A stretch of 64,000 bases of DNA from NCBI GenBank assembly GCA_937992175.1, contig CALKLF010000008.1, positions 1 through 64,000 of the forward strand. Reading direction: 5' to 3'. Each line of letters starts with the position of its first letter. Position 1 is the stretch's first letter. This DNA is from an uncultured Fimbriimonadales bacterium. Lineage in GTDB: Bacteria; Armatimonadota; Fimbriimonadia; Fimbriimonadales; GBS-DC. Made by a program: the position numbers and the translations under genes. The notes below the pieces were generated by a model. The model made no database searches and had not been told where the DNA came from. It saw only the letters and a program-made list of their open reading frames with translations. Below are positions 7,737 to 17,056 of this stretch, piece after piece.

Positions 7737-10295
7737 ATGAGGCGAGCGTTGGTTCTACTGGGCGTTCTCGGCTGGCTGCTGAGCGTGCAGCTGGCGTATA
7801 GCAACAAGCGACTGCCCGTACCTCCACAGGGCGTCGCCGAGGTTATTATCGCAACTCAGAACGATTTGCCCGACGGTCCCAAAGCCTATGGGCGACCAGG
7901 CGACTATGTGTTGCGCAATCATCTGGCGACCTTCGTCATCGCGGGCATCCGCCCGACGCACGGCTACGGACGGTTTGGCGGCAGGCTGCTGGACGCTGTG
8001 CTGCACGAGAACGGGCGCCAGAGCGACTTTCTGGGCGAACTCTTTTTCGGTATCGCTGACTCGCGTGGGCTATTCACTGCGCGCGCCTTACGCCCCGAAC
8101 GAATTGAAATCGCCTCGCATGGCGGCGCGGGCAAACCCGCTGTGGTGCGTGTGCAGATGGTCGATGAGCGGTTCCCCCTGATTGACCAGACGACGCGCAT
8201 CCCAAGTCAGCCGATGGGCGTGGGCGTCATCGTCACCTACACTCTCGAACCCGACAGTCCCACTCTGCTGATGGAGGCGACTCTTCAGAACCCAACTGAC
8301 CGTCCGCAAACCTACACGCTTGTTCTGGGGTGGATTCAGGAAGACGGGATGCAGATGTATATGCCTCCTTTTGGCAACGCGAAGGTGGCGCAGGGCGCAG
8401 CAGCGGGCGCAGGCGCGTTGGCGATGGTGCAGACCCTGCGCGGCGAGATCCCTTACGCCGCCGCTGTGAACCATCGCCTCAGCTACGGGATGTACCCCCT
8501 CGGCGAACGGTTCCCGATGGTGCAGAAGGTGCAGGATATCTACCTGCTCTACCTGCTGAGCAACGCGCCCGCCGAGCCGAACGGCAGCGTGAGCGTGCGC
8601 TGGGCGCTCACCGTCGGGCAGGGCGAGACGGAGATCATCCGCGCCGAGCGCAATCGCCTGCTCGGTCTCAAACCGGATACCACGGTTGCATCGGGCGTCG
8701 TGCGCAATAGCGACGGCGCGCCGATTGAAAATGCCCGCGTCTATATCTTTCAGCCGAACGGCGAGCGCGAACAGTTCATCACCGTCGTGCGTACCGATTC
8801 GGCAGGGCGATTTCAGGAGCAGCTGCCTCGGGGCGACTATCGCGCGATGGCGTTCGCCGACCATCACACCCCGCAGGAGTTCCGCTTCAGCGCGCCCGTG
8901 AGCGCGATGCCCACGGTAAGCCTGCCCGCGCCCGCGCAACTGCGCCTGCGCGCCACAGGCAGTGATAACCGCCCTGCGCCCACGACGGTCGTCTTCGAAC
9001 GCCTCGACGCTCCCCGCGCGAAAGCCGAACGCCTGCTCTACGGCGAGGAAGGCAACTTCGGACGCTGGAACCGCGTCCACTTCAGCCTCACAGGCGACGA
9101 GACGCTGCCCGTCGAACCCGGACGCTACCGCATCACGCTGCTGCGCGGCTTTGAGTACGAGATTGCCCAGCGCGAGTTCGACCTGAAACCGGGCGAAACC
9201 GCCGAGTTCACCGCCCAGCTCGCCCACACTGCGCCCCTCAACGGCTACCTGTCGGGCGACTACCACCTGCACACGCTCGCCTCCCCCGACTCGTATGACT
9301 TCTTCGAGGACAAAATCGCCTCCTATGTGGCGATGGATGTGCATATCATGGTCAACACCGACCACGACTATCACGCCGACCTTGCGCCGACGGTGCAGGC
9401 GATGGGGTTGCGCAACCGAATCGCGACCCTCGTGGGCAACGAGATTACGCCCCTGAACACGATGGGGCACTTCAACGCCTTCCCGCAACGCTACGACCCG
9501 AACGCATGGAACAACGGCGCGATCGAGTGGCACGACAAAAAAGCGGGCGAGATTTTCGCCGCCGCACGCAAGAACTATCACCGCGACTCGATTGTGATGA
9601 TCAACCACCCGCGTGCGCCCACGATGGGCTACTTCCTGCACATCGGCTTGGATCCCAAAACGGGCGAAATTAAGCGTCCCGAGGAGTTCAGCGACGACTT
9701 CGACGCCATCGAGGTAATGAACGGCATGAGCGTCGCCGCCGCGGAAGCCGTGATGCAGGACTGGTTCTACTTCCTGAATCGGGGCAAGCGCGTGCTGGGC
9801 ATCGGCACGACTGACAGCCACCACAGCTTCCGCCTGCAGCCCGGTCTGCCGCGCACCTATGTCTATTTCGGGCATCGCAACCCCGCCCGCGTGACGCCCG
9901 ACAATCTGGTCGCCCAGCTGCGCAAGGGCGATGTGGTGGTCTGCAGCGGTCCCGTGCTGACGCTGACCGCCGCCGACGCCCGCAACCCGCGCCGCTCGGT
10001 ACGCATCGGCGACACGCTGAAGCTGCAGGGCGACGCGATTCAGCTCAACATCGAGGCGCGCGCGGCGTCATGGGTGCGCGTGAAGTCGCTGCAGGTGATT
10101 GTGAACGGACAGGTCGCGTTGGAGCAGCCGCTGAACCAGCCCGACGGTAAGCCGCTGGACTATAAGGCGACGCTGACTGTGCCCGTGCAGGGCGAGAAAG
10201 GCTGGCTGATTGTACGCATCGTGGGCGACAAGTTCACCGCGCTGCTGCCCGACGCGCCGATGGCGTTCACGAACCCGGTCTACTATGAGCGATAG
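7737..10295 (+). CDS. Secreted CehA/McbA-family metallohydrolase with PHP domain
   Basis: 852 aa. An N-terminal signal peptide (RRALVLLGVLGWLLSVQLAYS) points to export. The middle (about 320-410) contains a carboxypeptidase-regulatory-like segment (SGVVRNSDGAPIENARVYIF). The C-terminal half is a PHP-type metallophosphoesterase: GDYHLHT about 507-513, NTDHDYH about 539-545, INHPRAP about 622, and TTDSHHS about 690, all metal ligands in the family. CehA/McbA relatives hydrolyse carbaryl and other esters; the natural substrate here is unknown. Start ATG 7737 is chosen for GGAGGG 7 nt upstream and the signal peptide; the frame is open earlier but overlaps the VOC gene. Confidence 0.85.
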   Translation: MRRALVLLGVLGWLLSVQLAYSNKRLPVPPQGVAEVIIATQNDLPDGPKAYGRPGDYVLRNHLATFVIAGIRPTHGYGRFGGRLLDAVLHENGRQSDFLGELFFGIADSRGLFTARALRPERIEIASHGGAGKPAVVRVQMVDERFPLIDQTTRIPSQPMGVGVIVTYTLEPDSPTLLMEATLQNPTDRPQTYTLVLGWIQEDGMQMYMPPFGNAKVAQGAAAGAGALAMVQTLRGEIPYAAAVNHRLSYGMYPLGERFPMVQKVQDIYLLYLLSNAPAEPNGSVSVRWALTVGQGETEIIRAERNRLLGLKPDTTVASGVVRNSDGAPIENARVYIFQPNGEREQFITVVRTDSAGRFQEQLPRGDYRAMAFADHHTPQEFRFSAPVSAMPTVSLPAPAQLRLRATGSDNRPAPTTVVFERLDAPRAKAERLLYGEEGNFGRWNRVHFSLTGDETLPVEPGRYRITLLRGFEYEIAQREFDLKPGETAEFTAQLAHTAPLNGYLSGDYHLHTLASPDSYDFFEDKIASYVAMDVHIMVNTDHDYHADLAPTVQAMGLRNRIATLVGNEITPLNTMGHFNAFPQRYDPNAWNNGAIEWHDKKAGEIFAAARKNYHRDSIVMINHPRAPTMGYFLHIGLDPKTGEIKRPEEFSDDFDAIEVMNGMSVAAAEAVMQDWFYFLNRGKRVLGIGTTDSHHSFRLQPGLPRTYVYFGHRNPARVTPDNLVAQLRKGDVVVCSGPVLTLTAADARNPRRSVRIGDTLKLQGDAIQLNIEARAASWVRVKSLQVIVNGQVALEQPLNQPDGKPLDYKATLTVPVQGEKGWLIVRIVGDKFTALLPDAPMAFTNPVYYER

Positions 10296-10304
10296 GGCAG
10301 GGGG

Positions 10305-10310
10305 TACAAT
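10305..10310 (+). promoter_or_regulatory. -10 box of hyuA, probably leaderless
   Basis: GGGTACAAT ends 9 nt before the GTG at 10320, with no Shine-Dalgarno sequence. It lies 10 nt after the stop of the preceding metallohydrolase. Confidence 0.5.
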
Positions 10311-10319
10311 CTACCCCCA

Positions 10320-12320
10320 GTGAACCCCATCGTTCTCGGTGTCGACACGGGCGGCACTTTCACGGATTTTGTGCTGTGGCGTGAAGGGCGACTGCGCTTG
10401 CTGAAGTTGCCCTCCACGCCTCACGCCCCTGAACAGGCGATTCTAGAGGGCGTTCGGCGGCTGCTGCCCGAACCGCCCCCACAGGGTTTCACCTTGCTGC
10501 AAGGCACGACCGTCGGCACGAACCGCATTCTGGAGCGCAAAGGCGCACGCACGGCGTTTTTAACCTCCGAGGGCTTTCGCGATTTGCTCTTTCTGGCGCG
10601 GCAGGATCGGCAACAGCTCTATTCACTGAAGCCGACGCCGCGCCCATGTTTGGCGGAGCGCGCCCTCTGCGCTGAAGTTCCCGAACGCCTCGCCTACGAC
10701 GGCACGGTGCTGCGCCCGCTGGATGTGAGCGGGCTGAATCGGCTGATTCGTCGCTGGAAACGCGAGGGCGTGGAAGCGGTTGCGGTCTGCCTGTTGTTTG
10801 CCTACGCGAACCCTGCCCACGAGCGCGCGTTGAAACGCCTGCTGGCGCCGCATTTTGCTGTGTCGCTCTCCAGCGAGGTTGCGCCGGAGTTCCGCGAGTA
10901 CGAACGCGCCAGCACCACCTTTTTGAACGCCTATCTGACCCCGCCGATGACGCGCTATCTGGAGTCGCTGCAGCGCGAGGCGCGTGGGGCGGGCGCGCTC
11001 CGTGTGCTGCTGAGCCACTCCGCTGGGGGGCTGATGGACCTCGGACGCGCCTGCGCGCATCCCGTCAGCACGATTCTGTCGGGCCCTGCGGCAGGTGTGA
11101 TGGGTGCGTGGGCGGTCGGGCGCGGCGTCGGTGCGCACCGACTGCTCACCCTCGACATCGGCGGCACTTCGACCGATATGGCGCTCATCGACCGTGAGCC
11201 GTTGCGCACGCCGCTCGGCGAGATCGAGGGTATGCCGTTGCGCTTGCCCCGCCTCGATGTGCATACGATTGGCGCGGGCGGCGGCTCCATCGCGCGATTG
11301 GACGCAGTAGGTGGCTTGCGCGTCGGACCCGAAAGCGCTGGCGCAGACCCCGGTCCCGCCGCCTATGGCAGGGGCGAGCAACCTACGCTCACCGACGCGC
11401 ACCTGACGCTGGGGCATCTGCTCCCGCAGACTTTCGGCTTCGGAAATGTCACGATAGACCCCGACCTGTCGGCAAAGGCGATTGAGCCGCTGGCGCGCGC
11501 GCTCGGTCTGTCGCTGCAGGAGGCGGCGGAGGCAATTCTGGAGCAGGCGCGGGCGAAGATGGCGCGCGGCTTGCGCCGTATCTCGGCAGGGCGCGGCGTC
11601 AGCCCCGAAAGCTGTACCCTGATTGCCTTCGGGGGCGCGGGGGGCTTACATCTGTGCGCGCTGGCGCGCATGCTCGGCATTCGCCAGTGGATTGCGCCTC
11701 CCTATCCTGGTGTGCTGTCAGCGTATGGACTGCTGTGGATGGATTGTGTGCATGAGGCGCGGCGCACTCTCCTGACACCCCTGCCCGAAACGTCCACCCG
11801 CCATCTGGAAGGGGCGTTGCTCGAACTGCGCGCTGAGTGCGAGGCGGCGATGCGGCAGATGGGCGCTCCCGTCGGCGGTTATGAGTTGCATACCTTCGCC
11901 GACCTGCGCTACGAAGGGCAGTCCTATGAACTCACCGTCCCCTTCGAGCCAGAGCGTCCCATGCAGGCGCGTCGGGCGTTCGAGCAGCTCCATCAGACGC
12001 GCTACGGATTCGCCATGCCCGACCGCCCCGTCGAGCTGGCGACCCTGCGCGTGCGCGCGGTTGCGCTGAACCCCAAGCCTGCGGGCGCATGCTGGGAGCC
12101 GCCCACGAACTATCTGTCCGACCTGCCCGCCACCACCTCGCTCTGGCTCGGCGATAAAGCGACAACTGTCCCCGTCCTCTCGCGCGAAGTGCTGCAACCC
12201 GACATGCCCATCCCTGCCCCCGCGCTGATTGTGCAGCCCGACTCGACCCTGCTCATTGAACCGGGCTGGCAGGCCTATCTGGATTCACGCACAGGCGCGT
12301 TAATCGGGCGAAGTTTATAA
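10320..12320 (+). CDS. Hydantoinase/oxoprolinase family protein, HyuA type
   Basis: 666 aa, the normal size for the ATP-dependent hydantoinase/acetone-carboxylase beta-type subunit. ASKHA-like ATPase phosphate loops are visible: GVDTGGTFTDFV at residues 6-17, LDIGGTSTDMALID near 280, and FGGAGGLHLCALA near 440. Family members open N-methylhydantoin or 5-oxoproline rings, normally with a HyuB partner. No hyuB is adjacent, so it may act alone or with a distant subunit. GTG start at 10320 is set by the first in-frame initiation codon after a TACAAT box. Confidence 0.87.
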   Translation: MNPIVLGVDTGGTFTDFVLWREGRLRLLKLPSTPHAPEQAILEGVRRLLPEPPPQGFTLLQGTTVGTNRILERKGARTAFLTSEGFRDLLFLARQDRQQLYSLKPTPRPCLAERALCAEVPERLAYDGTVLRPLDVSGLNRLIRRWKREGVEAVAVCLLFAYANPAHERALKRLLAPHFAVSLSSEVAPEFREYERASTTFLNAYLTPPMTRYLESLQREARGAGALRVLLSHSAGGLMDLGRACAHPVSTILSGPAAGVMGAWAVGRGVGAHRLLTLDIGGTSTDMALIDREPLRTPLGEIEGMPLRLPRLDVHTIGAGGGSIARLDAVGGLRVGPESAGADPGPAAYGRGEQPTLTDAHLTLGHLLPQTFGFGNVTIDPDLSAKAIEPLARALGLSLQEAAEAILEQARAKMARGLRRISAGRGVSPESCTLIAFGGAGGLHLCALARMLGIRQWIAPPYPGVLSAYGLLWMDCVHEARRTLLTPLPETSTRHLEGALLELRAECEAAMRQMGAPVGGYELHTFADLRYEGQSYELTVPFEPERPMQARRAFEQLHQTRYGFAMPDRPVELATLRVRAVALNPKPAGACWEPPTNYLSDLPATTSLWLGDKATTVPVLSREVLQPDMPIPAPALIVQPDSTLLIEPGWQAYLDSRTGALIGRSL

Positions 12321-12358
12321 CAGGAACAGTTTTTACCTGCGCGAATACTTGACATGCC

Positions 12359-13375
12359 GTGCAGGAGCCTAAAGAGGTTCGAGTAGATTACGACAGCCCG
12401 TGGAAGGAGTTCATTACGGTCTTCTTCCGCTGGCTGATTAAGCTGGTGCTGCCAGAGCTACACGAGCTTATCAACTGGTCGCGTAAGCCGCAGTTTCTGG
12501 ACAACGAGCTGCGTAAGCTTTCGCCGCAGAGTGAGACGGGTCGTCTCTACACCGATCGTCTGGTCAAGGTCTGGCTCAAAAACGGCGAGACGCGCGCGAT
12601 TCTGGTGCATGTCGAGGCGCAGAATCAACCGATAGCTAACCTGCCTGAGCGCATTTACACTTACCACGCCCGAATCTGGCTGGAACTGCGCCTGGACATC
12701 GTGAGCATCGTGATTCTCGGAGACAAAAACCCGAACTGGCGTCCCAACCGCTACCTTCGCGAACTGCCCGGCACGCGACTCGACTTCCAGTTTCACACGG
12801 TGAAGCTGCTCGCGATGGATGAGAACTTCTTGCTGCGCGAGGCTCAAAAGCGGAACCCTGCAGCGCTGATGCTTTTGGCGTTTCGCCGCACGATGGAGAC
12901 GGAAAACGATATGGAAATGCGCTTTGAGGCGCGCAAACAACTCATCGCGCTGATAGTGGAGTATAGGTATAATAAAGAACATCGGGCGCATATTCTGCGT
13001 CTGCTGGAGTGGGTGATGACATTGCCAGAGACACTGGAGCAGCAGGTTGAGGAATTTGTGGAGCAATACAAGCGCGAGCGGAAGACAACCTTTGTCTCTC
13101 GTTTCGAGCGGCGCATGATAGAGCAGGGGCTTCAACAGGGGCTTCAACAGGGGCTTCAACAAGGGTTAGAACAGGGAATCGAGAGTTCTATCATGCGCGT
13201 CCTGCTCCATCGTTTCGGAGAGGAAGCAAAAACACTGAAGCAGGCCGTCGCCGCAATTGAGTCGATAGTGATTCTGGAGCAGTTGCTTGATGCCGCGCTC
13301 GACGCGCCTACTCTGAAGGCATTTGCTGAAACGCTTGAGCGCTATCGTGCGGCAGATGGCGAGTCGCGCGAATGA
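12359..13375 (+). CDS. Rpn-family PD-(D/E)XK recombination-promoting nuclease/transposase-like protein
   Basis: 338 aa. The N-terminal ~210 residues show the Rpn/PDDEXK-transposase core (YDSPWKEFI, RLVKVWLKNGETRAILVHVEAQNQ with the ExQ nuclease residues, PGTRLDFQFHTVKLL). Then comes a linker of repeated Q-G-L-Q-Q-G-L hexads encoded by a 12-bp tandem repeat (13121-13180), and a short C-terminal helical region. Rpn proteins are linked to DNA breakage and recently to defence/toxicity; function here is inferred. GTG start 12359 is the only start matching the paralogue. The stop overlaps priA (ATGA). A second copy is at 44921-45943. Confidence 0.82.
   Translation: MQEPKEVRVDYDSPWKEFITVFFRWLIKLVLPELHELINWSRKPQFLDNELRKLSPQSETGRLYTDRLVKVWLKNGETRAILVHVEAQNQPIANLPERIYTYHARIWLELRLDIVSIVILGDKNPNWRPNRYLRELPGTRLDFQFHTVKLLAMDENFLLREAQKRNPAALMLLAFRRTMETENDMEMRFEARKQLIALIVEYRYNKEHRAHILRLLEWVMTLPETLEQQVEEFVEQYKRERKTTFVSRFERRMIEQGLQQGLQQGLQQGLEQGIESSIMRVLLHRFGEEAKTLKQAVAAIESIVILEQLLDAALDAPTLKAFAETLERYRAADGESRE
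13121..13180 (+). repeat. 12-bp tandem repeat inside the Rpn-family gene
   Basis: About four to five units of CTTCAACAGGGG encode the repeating Gln-Gly-Leu-Gln linker. Whole-codon period means copy-number changes keep the frame. Confidence 0.8.
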
Positions 13376-15789
13376 CCCTTGCAGAGGTTTTACTGTTGAC
13401 CGGGGGCGTGCTGGCGTACCAGGCGCTTTCTTACGCTGTTCCTGAGTCGCTTCGTACCGCTCTCTCGGCAGGCGCAGGCGTACTGGTTCCCCTGCAGAAT
13501 CGCCTCGCGCTGGGGCTGGTGTTGCGAATCCGTGAGGAAGATAATCCCGAAGCGCTGGGCTATTCCCTCAGACCGATTGAGGCCGTGCTGAGCCAGCCCC
13601 TGCTGGACGAGTTACTCCTGAACCTGATGCGCCTGATGGAGCGCGCGCTGCTTTGCTCGTCAGCGGAGGCGGCGCAAACAGTGTTGCCTGCGGGCGTCCG
13701 CTATCGTCTGCGCGCCGTGATTGAGTTGGTGGAGCCGTTGCCGTCGCTGCGTTCGCCCGCGCAGCGGATGACGGCGGAGGCAATTCAACGGCACGGGGGG
13801 CGCGTCAGCCTCGCCGTTCTCAAGCGGGAACTTGCCGCCGCCATCTGGCAGCCAGGGCTGCGCGGGCTGCGCGAGAAGAGGCGTGTGCGCACGAGTTATG
13901 AGCTGGAGCCGCCCCCCTCTCCTGCTCGCCCTGCGGCGTTCATCGAGCTGACGGCGACGCCCGACGCGCTGGACGCCTTCTTTGCGAGCGAAGCAGCGCG
14001 CGCGCCCGCTCAAGCTGCGCTGCTGATGCACCTGTTGGAGCATCCTGAAGGCAGATTGCCGCGCGCTGCGCTGCTGCAAGGGACAGGCATTAGCCAGCAG
14101 TCGCTGCGCGCGCTGGAATCGCGCGGACTGGTGCGCACAGCGCGTGCGGATGAAGAGCCTGTCGTTGTGCCCAGCCCGCCCCCCACGCTCACGCCTGCCC
14201 AGCAGCGCGCCGTCGACGCCCTCAACGATGTTCTGAGAGCGGGCAGGCATGCAGTGTTCCTGCTCTACGGCGTTACGGGTAGTGGGAAGACGGAGGTCTA
14301 CTTGCGCGCCGCCGCCGAATGTCTGCGTGTAGGACGCGGCGTGCTGATTCTCGTGCCCGAAATCGCGCTCACTGCGCAGGTCAGTCAGGCGTTTCGCGAG
14401 CGGTTCGGCGCGAGCGTTGCCGTGTGGCATAGCCTGCTCAGCCCCGCAGAACGCTACACGCAGTGGCTGCGCATCCAGCGCGGGGACACCCCCATCGTGG
14501 TCGGCGCGCGGTCGGCTCTCTTCGCCCCGATGCCGACTCTCGGACTGATTATCGTGGACGAAGAACATGAGACCTCCTACAAGCAAGCGCATGCGCCCGC
14601 CTACCATGCCCGCACGCTCGCAGAGGCGCGCGCTCACGACGCCAACGCCGTGTTGCTGCTCGGCTCCGCCACGCCCGCGCTGGAGACCTTCCATCGCGCC
14701 GAGCAGGGACTGCTCCAGCGGCTGGATTTGCCAGAGCGCGTCGGCGGAGCGCGACTGCCCGAAACCCAGCTCATCGACCTGCGCGGCAAGCGGTTCCAGC
14801 CCATCAGTTCTGAACTGCTCGACGCGCTCAAAGGGACCCTCGCGCGCGGGGAGCAGGCGATTCTGTTCCTGAACCGCCGTGGGTTCGCGCCGATGTTGCT
14901 CTGTCGGGAGTGCGGGTATACGCCAATGTGCCCAAACTGCTCGGTGGCGCTGGTGTATCACCGCGGCGCGACACCGTTTATGCTCTGCCATCACTGTGGG
15001 CATCGGCAGACGCCGCCGAGAGTCTGCCCGCAGTGTGGTGGACTGGAAATCCATCCCTTCGGCGTGGGAGCGCAGCGCGTGGAAGCAACGCTGCAGCAAC
15101 TCTTGCCCGATGTACGCACCGCGCGCCTCGATCGAGATGCCTTCCAGCGGCGGGGGCAATATTTGCAGATTCTGGCCGATTTCCGCGCGGGGAATTTGCA
15201 GGTGCTGGTCGGTACGCAGATGGCGGCGCGGGGGCTGGATTTTCCGCATGTGACCCTCGTCGGGGTGATTAGCGCGGACATGGGGCTTTATCTGCCCGAT
15301 TTTCGCGCCAGCGAGCGAGTGTTTCAACTGCTCATGCAGGTCATCGGGCGGGCGGGCAGGCGCGAGAAGCCTGGACGCGCCCTGATTCAGACCTACAACC
15401 CCGACCATCCCGCTGTGCAGCATGCCATGAACCAGGATTATGACGCCTTTTATCGGCAGGAGCTGGAGCTACGCCGCGAGGTGGGATATCCGCCGTTTGT
15501 GCGGTTGGTGAACCTGCTGAGTGTGGACGCCAGCGCGCCTGCCGCCGAACGCCCCTTGAAGCTGCTTGCCGAGACGCTCGAGCCACAGATTGGCGATGCG
15601 CTTCTGCAGATGCTTGGTCCCGCCCCGGCACCGCTGGAACGGTTGGAGAATCGCTATCGATATCATCTGCTGTTGAAATTCGCGCCTGACGCCGAACCTG
15701 CCGAGATTCTCGCGCCTGCGCTGGAGCGGCTCGCGCCTGCCGACCGCGCCCGCGTGAAGGTGGATATCGACCCGATGCAGCTGTTGTAA
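13372..15789 (+). CDS. priA: Primosomal replication-restart helicase PriA
   Basis: 3'-5' SF2 helicase that reloads the replisome at stalled forks. 805 aa: N-terminal DNA-fork-binding domain, winged-helix segment about 215-265, Walker A GVTGSGKT about 300-307, Walker B VDEEHE about 395, and the helicase zinc-binding insert with CRECGYTPMCPNC, CHHCGH and CPQCGG (about 510-560). Motifs V/VI (VGTQMAARGLDFPHV, LMQVIGRAGRREKPG) are intact. ATG 13372 overlaps the Rpn gene stop. All catalytic motifs appear complete. Confidence 0.96.
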   Translation: MTLAEVLLLTGGVLAYQALSYAVPESLRTALSAGAGVLVPLQNRLALGLVLRIREEDNPEALGYSLRPIEAVLSQPLLDELLLNLMRLMERALLCSSAEAAQTVLPAGVRYRLRAVIELVEPLPSLRSPAQRMTAEAIQRHGGRVSLAVLKRELAAAIWQPGLRGLREKRRVRTSYELEPPPSPARPAAFIELTATPDALDAFFASEAARAPAQAALLMHLLEHPEGRLPRAALLQGTGISQQSLRALESRGLVRTARADEEPVVVPSPPPTLTPAQQRAVDALNDVLRAGRHAVFLLYGVTGSGKTEVYLRAAAECLRVGRGVLILVPEIALTAQVSQAFRERFGASVAVWHSLLSPAERYTQWLRIQRGDTPIVVGARSALFAPMPTLGLIIVDEEHETSYKQAHAPAYHARTLAEARAHDANAVLLLGSATPALETFHRAEQGLLQRLDLPERVGGARLPETQLIDLRGKRFQPISSELLDALKGTLARGEQAILFLNRRGFAPMLLCRECGYTPMCPNCSVALVYHRGATPFMLCHHCGHRQTPPRVCPQCGGLEIHPFGVGAQRVEATLQQLLPDVRTARLDRDAFQRRGQYLQILADFRAGNLQVLVGTQMAARGLDFPHVTLVGVISADMGLYLPDFRASERVFQLLMQVIGRAGRREKPGRALIQTYNPDHPAVQHAMNQDYDAFYRQELELRREVGYPPFVRLVNLLSVDASAPAAERPLKLLAETLEPQIGDALLQMLGPAPAPLERLENRYRYHLLLKFAPDAEPAEILAPALERLAPADRARVKVDIDPMQLL

Positions 15790-15804
15790 TTGGGCTACGC
15801 GCTG

Positions 15805-16989
15805 CTACTTACCCCAGTGCAGGATGGTCTGCAATACGCCCTCGCCGCAGAGGTAGAAGTTGCGCAGGATCAGTCGCTCCTGCGGGGTGTGGATACGGTC
15901 GGCGCCTGTGGGGAACACGAGGCACCGAATCCCCTTCAACGCGAAGGCGTTCGCGTCGGAGCCGCCTCCTGTGCGCTCCAGCCGAGGCTCGATTCCGACC
16001 GTTTTCAGCCCCGCTATCGCCGCCCGCACGATGGGCGCGTCGGGCGCGAGGCGAATCGCCTCAAAAGTCTGGCTGAAGTTGACCTCTACTTTGCCTTCGC
16101 TCTCCTGCGCTACCTGCTCACAGACGGCTTTCCACCGCTGGGTGAGGGCTTTCACGCGTTCAGAATCGAAACTGCGGAACTCACCCACCAGCTTCACGCG
16201 GTCGGGCACGACATTCATCGCCTGTCCACCCTCGATGATGCCGATGTTTGCGGTGGTCTCCTCGTCGAGCCTGCCCCACTGCATTTGGGCGATGGCTTTC
16301 GCCGCCATCGCGATGGCGTTCCTGCCCTTCTCAGGCTCCGCGCCCGCATGCGCCGCCTTGCCATGAAACACCACCTCGAACTTCCAATGCGTGGGCGACT
16401 GCACAAACAGTGCGCTGGGGTCTTCCCGCCCGTCCACCACCAGTCCTGTTCGGGCTTTGAGCAGGCTCGTGTCGAACGCCTTCGCGCCCAGCAGACCCTT
16501 CTCCTCGCGAATGGTGAACACCACCTCCAGCGGCGGATGGGGCAGGTTGCGCTCCTTGAGCGTGCGAATCACCTCCAGAATAATCGCCACGCCCGCTTTG
16601 TTGTCCGCGCCCAGAATTGTGCTGCCGTCCGTGCGGATTTCGTTCTCGTCGCGGACAATCTGGATGTTCTGAGTGGAGTAGACGGTATCCACATGGGCGT
16701 TGAGCAGCAGTGGCGGCGCGTTTACCGTGCCTTTGAATCGCGCGAATACATTCCCGCCTGAGCCGCCGATTTGCTTGCTCGCCTCGTCGATGATGACGGT
16801 CTCCGCACCGAGTTCGCGCAGCTGCTTCGCCACGAACTCACATATCACCGCCTCGTTCTCGGAGCCGCTCTCGATACGCGCCATTTCGATAAACAGCGCG
16901 GTCATCCGCCCGTAGTTGAGTAAGGGCTGATAATCGTTCGCCCACGCAAGGCACCAGAGCAACCCGACCAGCAGACTCAGGCGTTTCAT
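15805..16989 (-). CDS. M20-family metallopeptidase, PepT-like, with signal peptide
   Basis: 394 aa. A short signal sequence (KRLSLLVGLLWCLAWA) suggests export. Metal ligands of the M20 family are visible: H99 and D101 in LLNAHVDTVYS, D129 in ILGADNKAG, E162/E163 in TIREEKG, and the C-terminal His in DRIHTPQE. The dimerisation domain WKFEVVFHGKAAHAG is present. Closest in pattern to tripeptidase T/PepT2-like enzymes; carboxypeptidase activity is possible. Start ATG 16989 lies 9 nt after a TATAAT box, so it is probably leaderless. The longer frame upstream overlaps the divergent GHMP kinase and is rejected. Confidence 0.9.
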   Translation of the reverse strand: MKRLSLLVGLLWCLAWANDYQPLLNYGRMTALFIEMARIESGSENEAVICEFVAKQLRELGAETVIIDEASKQIGGSGGNVFARFKGTVNAPPLLLNAHVDTVYSTQNIQIVRDENEIRTDGSTILGADNKAGVAIILEVIRTLKERNLPHPPLEVVFTIREEKGLLGAKAFDTSLLKARTGLVVDGREDPSALFVQSPTHWKFEVVFHGKAAHAGAEPEKGRNAIAMAAKAIAQMQWGRLDEETTANIGIIEGGQAMNVVPDRVKLVGEFRSFDSERVKALTQRWKAVCEQVAQESEGKVEVNFSQTFEAIRLAPDAPIVRAAIAGLKTVGIEPRLERTGGGSDANAFALKGIRCLVFPTGADRIHTPQERLILRNFYLCGEGVLQTILHWGK

Positions 16990-16998
16990 AGCGCGCCA

Positions 16999-17004
16999 AT
17001 TATA
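16999..17004 (-). promoter_or_regulatory. -10 box of the M20 peptidase, probably leaderless
   Basis: GGTATAAT on the minus strand leaves 9 nt before the ATG at 16989. It is in the 67-bp divergent space shared with the GHMP kinase. Confidence 0.6.
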
Positions 17005-17056
17005 CCGAGCGGAGAGAACGGCAGGAATCGGGCATGTCCTATCGAATCGCGCTGTT

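Noticed and set aside
8088-9875. 595-codon open frame antisense to the PHP metallohydrolase gene
   Set aside because: His/Val/Arg-rich translation without domains; the sense strand carries a full signal peptide and all metal motifs. Typical high-GC shadow frame.
13660-15423. 587-codon open frame antisense to priA
   Set aside because: No recognisable domain and complete PriA motifs on the other strand.
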